Assembly (NCBI RefSeq): GCF_000160775.2
Contig: NZ_CM001024.1
Coordinates: 1,840,019 to 1,904,018, forward strand
Direction: 5' to 3'
DNA from: Aeromicrobium marinum DSM 15272
Lineage (GTDB): Bacteria > Actinomycetota > Actinomycetes > Propionibacteriales > Nocardioidaceae
Length of the DNA stretch: 64,000 nucleotides
The notes beneath the pieces are model-generated. The model saw nothing but the letters and a program-made list of their open reading frames with translations. It ran no database searches and was not told where the DNA came from. A program made the position numbers and the translations under genes. Within the stretch, counting starts at the first letter, position 1; every line of letters starts with the position of its first letter. Shown here one piece after another: positions 48,175-55,794 of the stretch.

Positions 48175-49545
48175 TCAGGAGGGCCGGTGCAGCCGGCGGG
48201 CGGCCTCGGCCACCGAGCCCGACAGCGAGGGGTACACCGTGAAGGCGTTGGCGACCTGGTCGACGGTGAGGGTCGCCGAGACCGCGAGCGACACGACGTG
48301 GATCAGCTCGCTGGCCTTGGGGCCCACCACGACACCGCCGATGACCGTCCCCGTGCCCCGGCGGCTGAACAGCTTGACGAAGCCCTCGTGCAGACCCTGC
48401 ATCTTGGCTCGGGGGTTGGCGGTCAGCGGCAGCATCGCGACGTCCGCCTGCAGGCCGCTGTCGTCGATCGCCCGCTGCGACAGTCCGACCGTGGCGATCT
48501 CCGGCGAGGTGAAGATGTTGCTCGAGACCTGCTGCAGGTCGAGCGGGTGCACCGCGTCGCCGAGCAGGTGCGCCATCGCGATCCGTCCCTGCTGGGCCGC
48601 CACGGAGGCGAGCATCAGCACACCCGTGCAGTCCCCCGCTGCGTACACCCCGGGCACCGACGTGCGGGAGACCCGGTCGACCTTGACGAACCCGCCGTCG
48701 TCCAGCAGCACCCCGCTCTCGGCGAGGCCGAGGTCGGCGGTGTTGGGGATCGATCCCAGGGCGAGCAGGCAGTGGCTGCCCTCCACCACCCGTCCGTCGG
48801 TGAGGGTCACCACGACCGTGTCGCCGGAGCGGGTGACCGAGTCCATCCGGGAATGACCCAGGACGGTCATGCCCCGGCTCCGGAACACTTCCTCGATCGT
48901 GTCGGCCGCGTCGGCGTCCTCGCCGGGCAGCACCCGGTCGCGGCTGGACACCAGCGTCACCCGGGATCCCAGGCCGTTGTAGGCGCTGGCGAACTCCGCG
49001 CCGGTCACACCCGACCCGACGACGACCATGTGCTCGGGGATCTCCTGCAGCGCGTAGACCTGCTCCCAGGTCAGGATGCGCTCCCCGTCGGGCTGAGCGG
49101 TGCCGATGACGCGCGGGTGGGCGCCCGTGGCGACCAGGACCGCGTCGGCGGTCACCGTCTCTGAGCCGCTGCTGGTCTCGACCTGCACGCGTCCCGGCCC
49201 GTCGAGCCGGGCCCGTCCGTCGATCGTGCGCACCCCGCTGGCCGCCAGGCGGGCGGCGATGTCACGTGACTGCGCTCCGGCGAGGCCCAGGACGCGCCGG
49301 TTGACGGCGGCGAGGTCGGCGCGCACCGCCGACGGCAGCTGCACCCCCAGCTCGGCCGACCCGGCCACCTCGGTGAGCACGTCGGACGTCGCGATGAGGG
49401 TCTTGCTCGGCACGCAGTCGGTGAGGACCGTCGATCCGCCGAGCCCGTCGCGCTCGACGACCGTGACCTCCGCCCCCAGTCGTGCCGCCACGAGGGCCGC
49501 CTCGTACCCGCCGGGTCCGCCACCGATGATCGCCACGTGAGTCAC
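48175..49545 (-). CDS. lpdA: NAD(P)H-quinone dehydrogenase LpdA
   Basis: This 456-residue flavoprotein disulfide-reductase family member has the FAD motif GGGPGGYEAALVAARLG, the NAD motif VVGSGVTGAEFA and the second FAD motif GVYAAGDCTG. The redox site reads GGSTVLTDCVPSK: the first cysteine of the usual CxxxxC pair is absent. This is typical of actinobacterial LpdA, which reduces quinones and is not a lipoamide dehydrogenase. The GTG at 49545 is preferred over the ATG at 49554 because GGGGGAGG lies 9 nt before it. Confidence 0.93.
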   Translation of the reverse strand: MTHVAIIGGGPGGYEAALVAARLGAEVTVVERDGLGGSTVLTDCVPSKTLIATSDVLTEVAGSAELGVQLPSAVRADLAAVNRRVLGLAGAQSRDIAARLAASGVRTIDGRARLDGPGRVQVETSSGSETVTADAVLVATGAHPRVIGTAQPDGERILTWEQVYALQEIPEHMVVVGSGVTGAEFASAYNGLGSRVTLVSSRDRVLPGEDADAADTIEEVFRSRGMTVLGHSRMDSVTRSGDTVVVTLTDGRVVEGSHCLLALGSIPNTADLGLAESGVLLDDGGFVKVDRVSRTSVPGVYAAGDCTGVLMLASVAAQQGRIAMAHLLGDAVHPLDLQQVSSNIFTSPEIATVGLSQRAIDDSGLQADVAMLPLTANPRAKMQGLHEGFVKLFSRRGTGTVIGGVVVGPKASELIHVVSLAVSATLTVDQVANAFTVYPSLSGSVAEAARRLHRPS

Positions 49546-49594
49546 GCCGACCATCCTCCCCCACCGACCGGGCGAGCGGCCAATCCTCCGGGAC

Positions 49595-50266
49595 TCAGAC
49601 CGCCCAGCGGGGCAGCTCGGCGGTGAGCTCGTCGAAGACCTCGCCGTTGCAGCCGAAGACGGCCTTGACCTCCTCGAGCATCCGGTCCCGGTCCGCGGGG
49701 CCGAGCGGCAGGGCGTCGAGGGTGGCCCGGTAGGTGTCCTTGTAGGGCTTGGGCTTGGGGATCTCGGGGAAGGCGTAGAACGAGATGCCCCGCCCGCCGA
49801 GGTCGAACGTGCGCTCCAGCAGCCGGCCGATGACCTGTCCGCCCGAGAGGTCGCCCAGGTAGCGGGTGTAGTGGTGGGCGACGAACACCGACGGATCGTC
49901 CGTCGCCGCGGCGATCCGGCCGACGTACCGGTCCACCGCGCCACTGGTGTCGTCGGCGACCTCGCCGGTCCGCTCGGACCAGAACGCCACGTCGGCGTCG
50001 ATGCCGGCCAGCCGCTCCAGGCGCGGATCGATGACCGCCGCAGCGACCGGGTCGTCGGCCAGCACGCGGGCCATCTCCTCCAGTGCGACGTAGACGCGGC
50101 GCAGCCGGACGAGGTAGGTCAGGTAGCCGGCAGCGCCGACCCGACCGGCGAGCAGCTCGGTCATGAAGCTGGAGCCCTCGGTCTCGCGGTGCTCGGCAGC
50201 CGACCCCTCCCGCAGGAGCGTCGACAGCGGTACGGGCGCGGTGGACGTGCTGGCGGTGACGGTCAT
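49595..50266 (-). CDS. hmuO: Heme oxygenase (HmuO type)
   Basis: Heme oxygenase opens heme to biliverdin, CO and ferrous iron. The 223-residue protein has the proximal His26 in AAEHRETEGSSFM and the distal-helix signature RYLGDLSGGQVIGRLL. The C-terminal third is the usual helical bundle. A GGAGG site precedes the ATG. It is divergent from hmuTUV, so imported heme would be degraded by this enzyme to supply iron. Palindromes lie in its upstream region. Confidence 0.95.
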   Translation of the reverse strand: MTVTASTSTAPVPLSTLLREGSAAEHRETEGSSFMTELLAGRVGAAGYLTYLVRLRRVYVALEEMARVLADDPVAAAVIDPRLERLAGIDADVAFWSERTGEVADDTSGAVDRYVGRIAAATDDPSVFVAHHYTRYLGDLSGGQVIGRLLERTFDLGGRGISFYAFPEIPKPKPYKDTYRATLDALPLGPADRDRMLEEVKAVFGCNGEVFDELTAELPRWAV

Positions 50267-50307
50267 GGGGCCTCCGGCGGTGTGGCGACGTGGGTCGAAA
50301 TCTTCAG

Positions 50308-50331
50308 GACAGTCTGTCAGATCAATCTGAC
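50308..50331. promoter_or_regulatory. Palindromes upstream of heme oxygenase
   Basis: GACAG-T-CTGTC (50308-50318) overlaps GTCAGAT-CA-ATCTGAC (50316-50331); both are perfect. They lie 42-65 bp before the hmuO start. Neither resembles a DtxR box, so hmuO may have a second, possibly heme-responsive, regulator. Confidence 0.5.
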
Positions 50332-50371
50332 CACATGTCATTTTCATGCTGACGAGATGTCATGATACACC

Positions 50372-50394
50372 TAGAATAGGTAAGGCACTCCTAA
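50372..50394 (+). promoter_or_regulatory. -10 element and DtxR/IdeR-type iron box before hmuT
   Basis: TAGAAT (50372-50377) is a likely -10. It overlaps a 19-nt element (50376-50394) reading ATAGGTAAGGC then ACTCCTAA, which matches 14 of 19 positions of the DtxR consensus (TTAGGTTAG-C-CTAACCTAA dyad). Iron-loaded DtxR would block the promoter. The hmuT start is about 40 nt downstream with a ribosome site. Confidence 0.75.
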
Positions 50395-50433
50395 CCGATG
50401 CTACCCTCCCCATGACTCCACGACCAGAGGACG

Positions 50434-51537
50434 ATGATGGCTGCTCGACGACCAGCAGGTGCGCTCTCCCTGCTCACGGGGCTGCTCGTCGTGGCAGCCG
50501 CAGGGTGCGGCCTCCAGGCCCCGAGCTCGGCCGCCGGCAGCGACGCCCCGGCCCCCGCCCTGTCGGACGTGACCGCGCTGGCCGACCCGCGGTCGCACGA
50601 GGGTCCCAGCCACGCAGGACTCGGGGACCTGGCGGTGGACCCGGTCGCCGAGGACGTCTCCCCCAACCTGCCCGTGACGATCGTCGACCACCAGGGGACC
50701 GAGGTCACCGTCACCGACGCCGACCGCATCCTGGCCCTCGACGTCTACGGCACCCTCGCCCAGACCGTCGCCGAGCTGGGCCTGGGCGACCGGCTCGTCG
50801 GTCGCGACGTGTCGACGCAGTTCGCCGAGGCCGCGGACCTTCCTCTGGTGACCGGGACCGGACACGACCTCAACGCGGAGTCGATCCTCGCGCTCGACCC
50901 GACGGTGATCCTCACCGACACGTCCCTCGGTCCCTGGGACGTGGTGCTGCAGATGCGCGACGCCGGCATCCCCGTGGTGGTCGTGGACCCCTCCCGCACC
51001 CTCGACAACGTCGAGTCGTTGACCCTGCAGGTGGCCGAGGCCCTCGGCGTGCCGGCCGAGGGCCGTCTCCTCGCCGACCGGATCGCAGCCGAGGTCGACG
51101 CCACGCTCGCCGAGATCGCCGACGTCGCGCCGGAGGCCGTGCAGGACCGGATCCGCACGGTCTTCCTCTACGTGCGCGGCCAGGCCGGGGTCTACTACAT
51201 GTTCGGCGAGGGCTCCGGCGCGGACGGACTCATCGACGCCCTCGGCCTGCACGACGTCACGGCCGAGATCGGCTGGTCCGGGATGAAGCCGGTCAACGAC
51301 GAGGGCATCGTCGCGGCGCAGCCCGAGCTCATCCTGATGATGACCAAGGGCCTGGAGTCGGTCGGTGGGGTCGACGGACTGCTGGAACGGCTCCCTGCCC
51401 TCGCGCAGACGCCGGCCGGGCTCAACCGGCGCATCGTGGACATGTCGGACGCGCAGATCCTGAGCTACGGCCCGCGCACCGCCGAGGTCCTCAACTCCCT
51501 GGCCGTGGCCGTGTACGCCCCGCAGGCACTCGAGTGA
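50434..51537 (+). CDS. hmuT: Heme ABC transporter substrate-binding lipoprotein HmuT
   Basis: HmuT captures heme outside the membrane and passes it to HmuUV. The 367-residue protein has a lipobox ending AAAGC (Cys25), a linker, then a class III periplasmic-binding fold (RILALDVYGTLAQTVAELGLGDRLVGR; YYMFGEGSGADGLIDALG; GWSGMKPVNDEGIVAAQPELILMM) as in corynebacterial HmuT. The ATG at 50437 fits the AGAGGA site slightly better than 50434. It is first in hmuTUV and under the DtxR box. Confidence 0.95.
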   Translation: MMAARRPAGALSLLTGLLVVAAAGCGLQAPSSAAGSDAPAPALSDVTALADPRSHEGPSHAGLGDLAVDPVAEDVSPNLPVTIVDHQGTEVTVTDADRILALDVYGTLAQTVAELGLGDRLVGRDVSTQFAEAADLPLVTGTGHDLNAESILALDPTVILTDTSLGPWDVVLQMRDAGIPVVVVDPSRTLDNVESLTLQVAEALGVPAEGRLLADRIAAEVDATLAEIADVAPEAVQDRIRTVFLYVRGQAGVYYMFGEGSGADGLIDALGLHDVTAEIGWSGMKPVNDEGIVAAQPELILMMTKGLESVGGVDGLLERLPALAQTPAGLNRRIVDMSDAQILSYGPRTAEVLNSLAVAVYAPQALE

Positions 51538-52616
51538 CCGCGACCCTGGACCGGCCCGTGCCGGTCGAGCTCCCGCCTGCACGCAGCAGGAGGGCGGGCG
51601 TGCTGTTCGGCGTGCTCGGTGTCGCCCTCGTGGTGATGATCGTGCTCGCCGCCGGTCGGGGCCAGCTGGCCATTCCCGCGAGCGAGGTCGTCGGATCGAT
51701 CCTGCACCGCCTCGGGCTCGACCTCGGGCCCCTGCCGTCGCACCCCCAGGGCGACGCGACCCTGTGGTCGGTGCGGTTCCCCCGCGTCGCGATGGCCGTG
51801 CTGGTCGGGGCCGCGCTCGCGACCGCCGGCGCCCTGATGCAGGGCGTCTTCGGCAACCCGCTCGCCGAGCCCGGCGTCGTGGGGGTCTCGGTCGGAGCAG
51901 CCTTCGCCGCCTCGATCGTCATCGTCTTCGGTCTGACCTTCGCCGGCACCTGGACGATCGCGATCTTCGCCTTCGCCGGCGGGCTGGTGACGACGCTCCT
52001 GGTCTACGCCCTCTCCCGGGCCGACGGCCGGACCGAGGTCGTGACCCTGGTGCTCACCGGCATCGCGATCAACGCGGTGTTCGCCGCCGGACTGGCGCTG
52101 ATGATCTTCCTCGGCGACACGCAGGCCCGCGAGGAGATCATCTTCTGGCAGCTCGGCAGCCTCAACGGGATCCGGTGGGAGTACGTCGGGGTCTCGGCCC
52201 CCCTCGTGGTGGTCGGCATCGTCGGCGCCGTCGTCCTGTCCCGCCGCCTGGACATCCTGGCGCTCGGCGACCGCGCGGCGCGCCACGTCGGCGTCGACGT
52301 GGAGCGGCTCCGCCTCGTCGCGATCGTGCTGGTCGCCCTGCTGACCGCGGCTGCGGTGTGCTTCGCCGGGATCATCGCGTTCGTCGGCCTCGTGGTCCCC
52401 CACGTCGTCCGGATGGTCGTCGGCCCGGGTCACCGGGTCCTGGTGCCGGCCAGTGCCCTCCTCGGTGCCGTCCTGCTGCTGACCGCCGACCTGGTCGCCC
52501 GCACCGCGGTGGCCTACGCGGACCTGCCGATCGGGATGCTCACCTCGCTGGTGGGCGGGCCGTTCTTCTTCTGGCTGCTGCGCCGGACCCGACGCACCGC
52601 GGGAGGTTGGGCATGA
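51534..52616 (+). CDS. hmuU: Heme ABC transporter permease HmuU
   Basis: This 360-residue FecCD-family permease forms the membrane channel of the heme importer, with about ten helices. It has the family motifs LPRVAMAVLVGAALATAGALMQGVFGNPLAEPGVVGVS (here with FPR) and GIIAFVGLVVPHVVRMVVGPGHR. The GTG overlaps the hmuT stop by 4 bp and hmuV overlaps its end by 4 bp. Confidence 0.95.
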   Translation: MTATLDRPVPVELPPARSRRAGVLFGVLGVALVVMIVLAAGRGQLAIPASEVVGSILHRLGLDLGPLPSHPQGDATLWSVRFPRVAMAVLVGAALATAGALMQGVFGNPLAEPGVVGVSVGAAFAASIVIVFGLTFAGTWTIAIFAFAGGLVTTLLVYALSRADGRTEVVTLVLTGIAINAVFAAGLALMIFLGDTQAREEIIFWQLGSLNGIRWEYVGVSAPLVVVGIVGAVVLSRRLDILALGDRAARHVGVDVERLRLVAIVLVALLTAAAVCFAGIIAFVGLVVPHVVRMVVGPGHRVLVPASALLGAVLLLTADLVARTAVAYADLPIGMLTSLVGGPFFFWLLRRTRRTAGGWA

Positions 52617-53416
52617 GCCTGCGGATGGAGAACGTCCACGTCACCCTGGCCGGCACCCCCGTGCTGCGGGACGTGAGCCTCACCGTCGAACCGGGCGAGC
52701 TGCTGGCACTCGTCGGGCCCAACGGAGCGGGCAAGACCACCGTCCTCAACGTCCTGGCCGGCGACCTGGCGCCCGACTCCGGCACCGTCGAGCTCGACGG
52801 GCGGCCCGTGTCGGCCCTCCGGGTCGGCGACCTCGCGCGCCGCCGTGCCGTGCTCCCCCAGGAGCAGCGGCTGGCGTTCGGGTTCCGGTCGATCGACGTC
52901 GTCAGGATGGGCCGCGCCCCGTGGGCCGGCAGGCCCGAGGACGAGCACGACGACCGGGTCGTCCACGATGCGATGCAGCGCACCGACGTCGTCGGGCTCG
53001 CGGCCCGGACCTTTCCCACCCTCTCCGGCGGCGAGAAGGCGCGCACGTCGCTCGCGCGGGTCGTGGCCCAGTCGACACCCGTCGTCCTGCTGGACGAACC
53101 GACGGCGGCACTGGACATCCGGCATGCCGAGCACGTCCTCGGCGAGGCCGTCGCCCTCACCGAGGCCGGCCATGCCGTCGTGGCGGTGCTGCACGACCTG
53201 TCCGTCGCCGCCACCCATGCCCACCGGGTGTGCCTGCTCGCCGGGGGACGGATCCGCGCCCTCGGCCGGCCGGCGGACGTCATCCGTCCGGACCTCGTCG
53301 AGGAGGTCTACGGCCACCCCGTCGACGTCCTCGAGCACGGCGACCGGCTGGTCGTCGTCCCCCGCCGCCTCACCGCACCCCGATCCCAGGAGGCCCCGTG
53401 CGTGCACGCGCCCTGA
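52613..53416 (+). CDS. hmuV: Heme ABC transporter ATP-binding protein HmuV
   Basis: This 267-residue ATPase drives heme import. Walker A is GPNGAGKT at 35-42, the signature LSGGE at 137-141 and Walker B VVLLDEP with Asp161-Glu162, followed by the switch histidine in VLHDLS. Spacing and length match HmuV. Its last 19 bp overlap the start of the next gene, continuing the tight operon. Confidence 0.95.
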   Translation: MSLRMENVHVTLAGTPVLRDVSLTVEPGELLALVGPNGAGKTTVLNVLAGDLAPDSGTVELDGRPVSALRVGDLARRRAVLPQEQRLAFGFRSIDVVRMGRAPWAGRPEDEHDDRVVHDAMQRTDVVGLAARTFPTLSGGEKARTSLARVVAQSTPVVLLDEPTAALDIRHAEHVLGEAVALTEAGHAVVAVLHDLSVAATHAHRVCLLAGGRIRALGRPADVIRPDLVEEVYGHPVDVLEHGDRLVVVPRRLTAPRSQEAPCVHAP

Positions 53417-54426
53417 CCCTCGTCGCAGCCCTCGTCCTCGGGGCGCTGGCCATCCCTTCGCCGGCTGCGGCCGCCGCCCGGGTCGGCATCAGCAACGACG
53501 TCGGCTCCGCCGCGATCGACCCCACCTACGCCACGACGCTCCGCCTGTCCGGCACCGGGTTCCAGTCGATCCAGGGCGGCCACGGTGGCGTCTACGTGTT
53601 CTTCGGGGTGGTCCGCGGCACGTGGCAGCCCAGCCAGGGCGGCCGGACCGGTGAGAACTACTTCTACGTGCCCGACAGCGAAGCCGCCGACAACCAGGGC
53701 TTCCAGCGCTTCATCGCGTTCCCCGGGGGCGACACCGCGGGCGCCGCCAACGGTGGGACGGTCGCGGCCGACGGCACGTGGAGCGCCAGCGTCGTGGTGC
53801 CCGGAGCGGTGTTCGAGGCCGCCGACCGCAACGGCAGCACCACCACCGTCGACTGCCGGACCGAGACCTGCGGCATCATCACCGTCGGCGCCCACGGCGT
53901 GACCAACGCGACGAACGAGACCTTCACGCCGGTGTCGGTCGCCGACCTCTACGGGGGCGAGCCGCCGGCCTCGGCCGAGGTCGTGACCCCGGCAGCACCG
54001 GCGGCGGGGCCCGAGGCCGCCGCCCCGGCGGCGACGGGAGGCCTTCCCACCCTGGTGGTCGACCGCACGGCGGCCGTTCCCGGCCGCATCCTCACGTTCA
54101 CCGCGACCGGGCTCGTCCCGGGCGACCTCGTGGTCGCCACGCTGGACGACGGACTGGCCGCGGCCGGCCCCATCGCCGTCGGCCTGAACGGACAGGTCGC
54201 CGGAGCGATCGAGCTCCCGGTCGACCTGGCGCCGGGCACCCACGTGCTGAAGCTGTCCGGCGAGGGCGCACCGACCGTGACGTTCGCCGTGCGGGCGCTC
54301 GACGCCGCCGACGACGTGCCGTGGATCCCGATCGCCGCAGCCTCGGTGGCGGCCGTCCTGCTCCTCCTCGCCCTGCTGTTCGCGACCCTGCGGATCCGCT
54401 CCGCCCGACGGAAGGCCGGCGCATGA
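53398..54426 (+). CDS. Secreted, C-terminally membrane-anchored protein of the heme locus (surface protein A)
   Basis: This 342-residue protein has a signal peptide (about 1-27). A domain at about 40-182 follows (LSGTGFQSIQGGHGGVYVFFG, WQPSQGG, Cys153/Cys158 likely disulfide), then an Ala/Pro linker, an Ig-like domain (215-300) and a membrane anchor (310-333) with a basic end. The first domain is similar to residues 291-438 of the protein at 55795: both have G-x-F, GxYVxF, W(Q/R)PSQG and GIIT blocks. No LPxTG motif is seen. A GGAGG site precedes the GTG. A role in heme capture is inferred from position. Confidence 0.85.
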   Translation: MRARALTLVAALVLGALAIPSPAAAAARVGISNDVGSAAIDPTYATTLRLSGTGFQSIQGGHGGVYVFFGVVRGTWQPSQGGRTGENYFYVPDSEAADNQGFQRFIAFPGGDTAGAANGGTVAADGTWSASVVVPGAVFEAADRNGSTTTVDCRTETCGIITVGAHGVTNATNETFTPVSVADLYGGEPPASAEVVTPAAPAAGPEAAAPAATGGLPTLVVDRTAAVPGRILTFTATGLVPGDLVVATLDDGLAAAGPIAVGLNGQVAGAIELPVDLAPGTHVLKLSGEGAPTVTFAVRALDAADDVPWIPIAAASVAAVLLLLALLFATLRIRSARRKAGA

Positions 54427-55727
54427 CCCGACCTCGCGCCCTCATCGCCCTCACCACCGTGCTCCTGCTGGTGCTGCTCGCCGGGGGCCCGGCGACCGCG
54501 GGCACCACCGAGCCGTCCGTCGACGAGGACACCGCAGCCGAGATCCTCCCCGGACCGACACCGTCGGCAGCCGCGGAGGAGCCGGCCGACGAGACCGACC
54601 CGACGCCCGACCCGACGCCCGGCCCGACGCCTTCCTCGGAGGTCGCGATCGACGCAGCCCAGCTGCGATGGGGCATCAACCACGAGTCCAACAACCGCGC
54701 CTTCGCGCCCGGCACCATGAACATGTTCCGCGCCGGCCTCCTGCCCGACCCGGGACGCGGCGGCCAGGTCATCGGCCCCGACCAGTGGGTCCAGTCCGAG
54801 GGCGACGTGTCGGTCGAGAAGTGGAACGGTGCGGCCTACGCGCCGGCGACCTGGGCCGGACTGACGACCACCGCCGCCGGTGCGCCGATCCCGTCGGCCA
54901 CCTCCGGGCTCTTCAGCGACCACCAGCTGGTGTTCGACGGCGGCGAGGGCACCGTCGACCCGGTCGCCGGCACCGCCACGATCCGTTGGGACGGCGACGC
55001 GACGGTCCTCTACTACTCCGGCATGAGCTTCATCCACCTCAGCGACCCGGTCCTGCAGGTCGAGGACGGAGCGGGGCAGCTCACCGCGACGGTCGGGGGC
55101 TTCGCGTCGTCGATGACCGACCAGAGCGTCTGGGGTCCGGTCGCCGCCCGCGAGGTCGTGCTCGCCGACCTCGCCGACGTCGATCTGTCCGATCCGTCGG
55201 GGCTGACCGTCACCCCGGTCTGGGACGGCGTCGCCGTGGACACCACGGCGCCCCAGGTGCGGTCGGGCGCCGGCTGGGGGGCGTTCCCGGCCTCCTTCGT
55301 GGCGTTCCACGAGGAGGCAGGCGCGGCGTCGTACTGGTACACCAGCGGCGGCAGCACCGACCGGTTCAAGTCGCCCCTGCCCGTGACCGTCATCTACGAC
55401 ACCACCACGACGGCACCGCCCGTTCCGCCCTCCGTCCCCTCCCCCGCCGAGCCCGTCGCGGCACCCACCGTGGTGCAGCCCCCACCGCGCAACGCGCTCC
55501 CACCACCGTCGCGGGTGCCCACCCCGGTGGCGGCACCGCCGGTCACCGCCGCGGCCACCACCCCTGCCGCCTACCAGCCGGCCGGGCACTGGGGCACGCT
55601 CACCGCGGCCGAGGTCCTGCGTGACCAGCTCGTGTGGTGGGTGTTGGCGGCCGGTCTCCTGTGCACCGCGGTGGCGACGGTCGCCGCGACCTCGGCCTGC
55701 ACGCGCCGGTTGGCCCCTCAGACCTGA
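54423..55727 (+). CDS. HtaA-domain-like surface protein with C-terminal anchor (surface protein B)
   Basis: This 434-residue protein has a signal peptide (about 1-26), a Pro/Glu/Asp-rich segment, and one HtaA-like domain at about 79-326 that opens LRWGINHESNNRAFAPG and ends ASYWYTSGGSTDRFKSPLPVTV. A Pro/Ala-rich wall-spanning stretch (327-388) and a membrane helix (403-424) follow. HtaA domains of corynebacteria bind heme through a tyrosine; Tyr residues at 197-198 (VLYYSG) and 304/306 are candidates here. The ATG overlaps the previous stop by 4 bp. Confidence 0.85.
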   Translation: MTRPRALIALTTVLLLVLLAGGPATAGTTEPSVDEDTAAEILPGPTPSAAAEEPADETDPTPDPTPGPTPSSEVAIDAAQLRWGINHESNNRAFAPGTMNMFRAGLLPDPGRGGQVIGPDQWVQSEGDVSVEKWNGAAYAPATWAGLTTTAAGAPIPSATSGLFSDHQLVFDGGEGTVDPVAGTATIRWDGDATVLYYSGMSFIHLSDPVLQVEDGAGQLTATVGGFASSMTDQSVWGPVAAREVVLADLADVDLSDPSGLTVTPVWDGVAVDTTAPQVRSGAGWGAFPASFVAFHEEAGAASYWYTSGGSTDRFKSPLPVTVIYDTTTTAPPVPPSVPSPAEPVAAPTVVQPPPRNALPPPSRVPTPVAAPPVTAAATTPAAYQPAGHWGTLTAAEVLRDQLVWWVLAAGLLCTAVATVAATSACTRRLAPQT

Positions 55728-55734
55728 TCCCCCG

Positions 55735-55775
55735 GTCCGCCTCCCGGCGGACGCACCTCGCCGGAGCCCTCCGGC
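55735..55775 (+). other. Two tandem hairpins between surface-protein genes B and C
   Basis: GTCCGCC-TCCC-GGCGGAC (55735-55752) and GCCGGA-GCCC-TCCGGC (55760-55775) both sit in the 67-bp gap. They could reduce read-through or protect the mRNA of the upstream genes, so the last gene may be expressed at a different level. Confidence 0.5.
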
Positions 55776-55794
55776 TGAACCCGAAAGGCATCAC

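Noticed and set aside
48175..49545. Dihydrolipoamide dehydrogenase
   Set aside because: The first redox cysteine is missing, which fits the quinone-reducing LpdA group instead.
53398..55727. Sortase LPxTG anchors on surface proteins A and B
   Set aside because: No LPxTG-like motif precedes the C-terminal helices; both end in plain membrane anchors.
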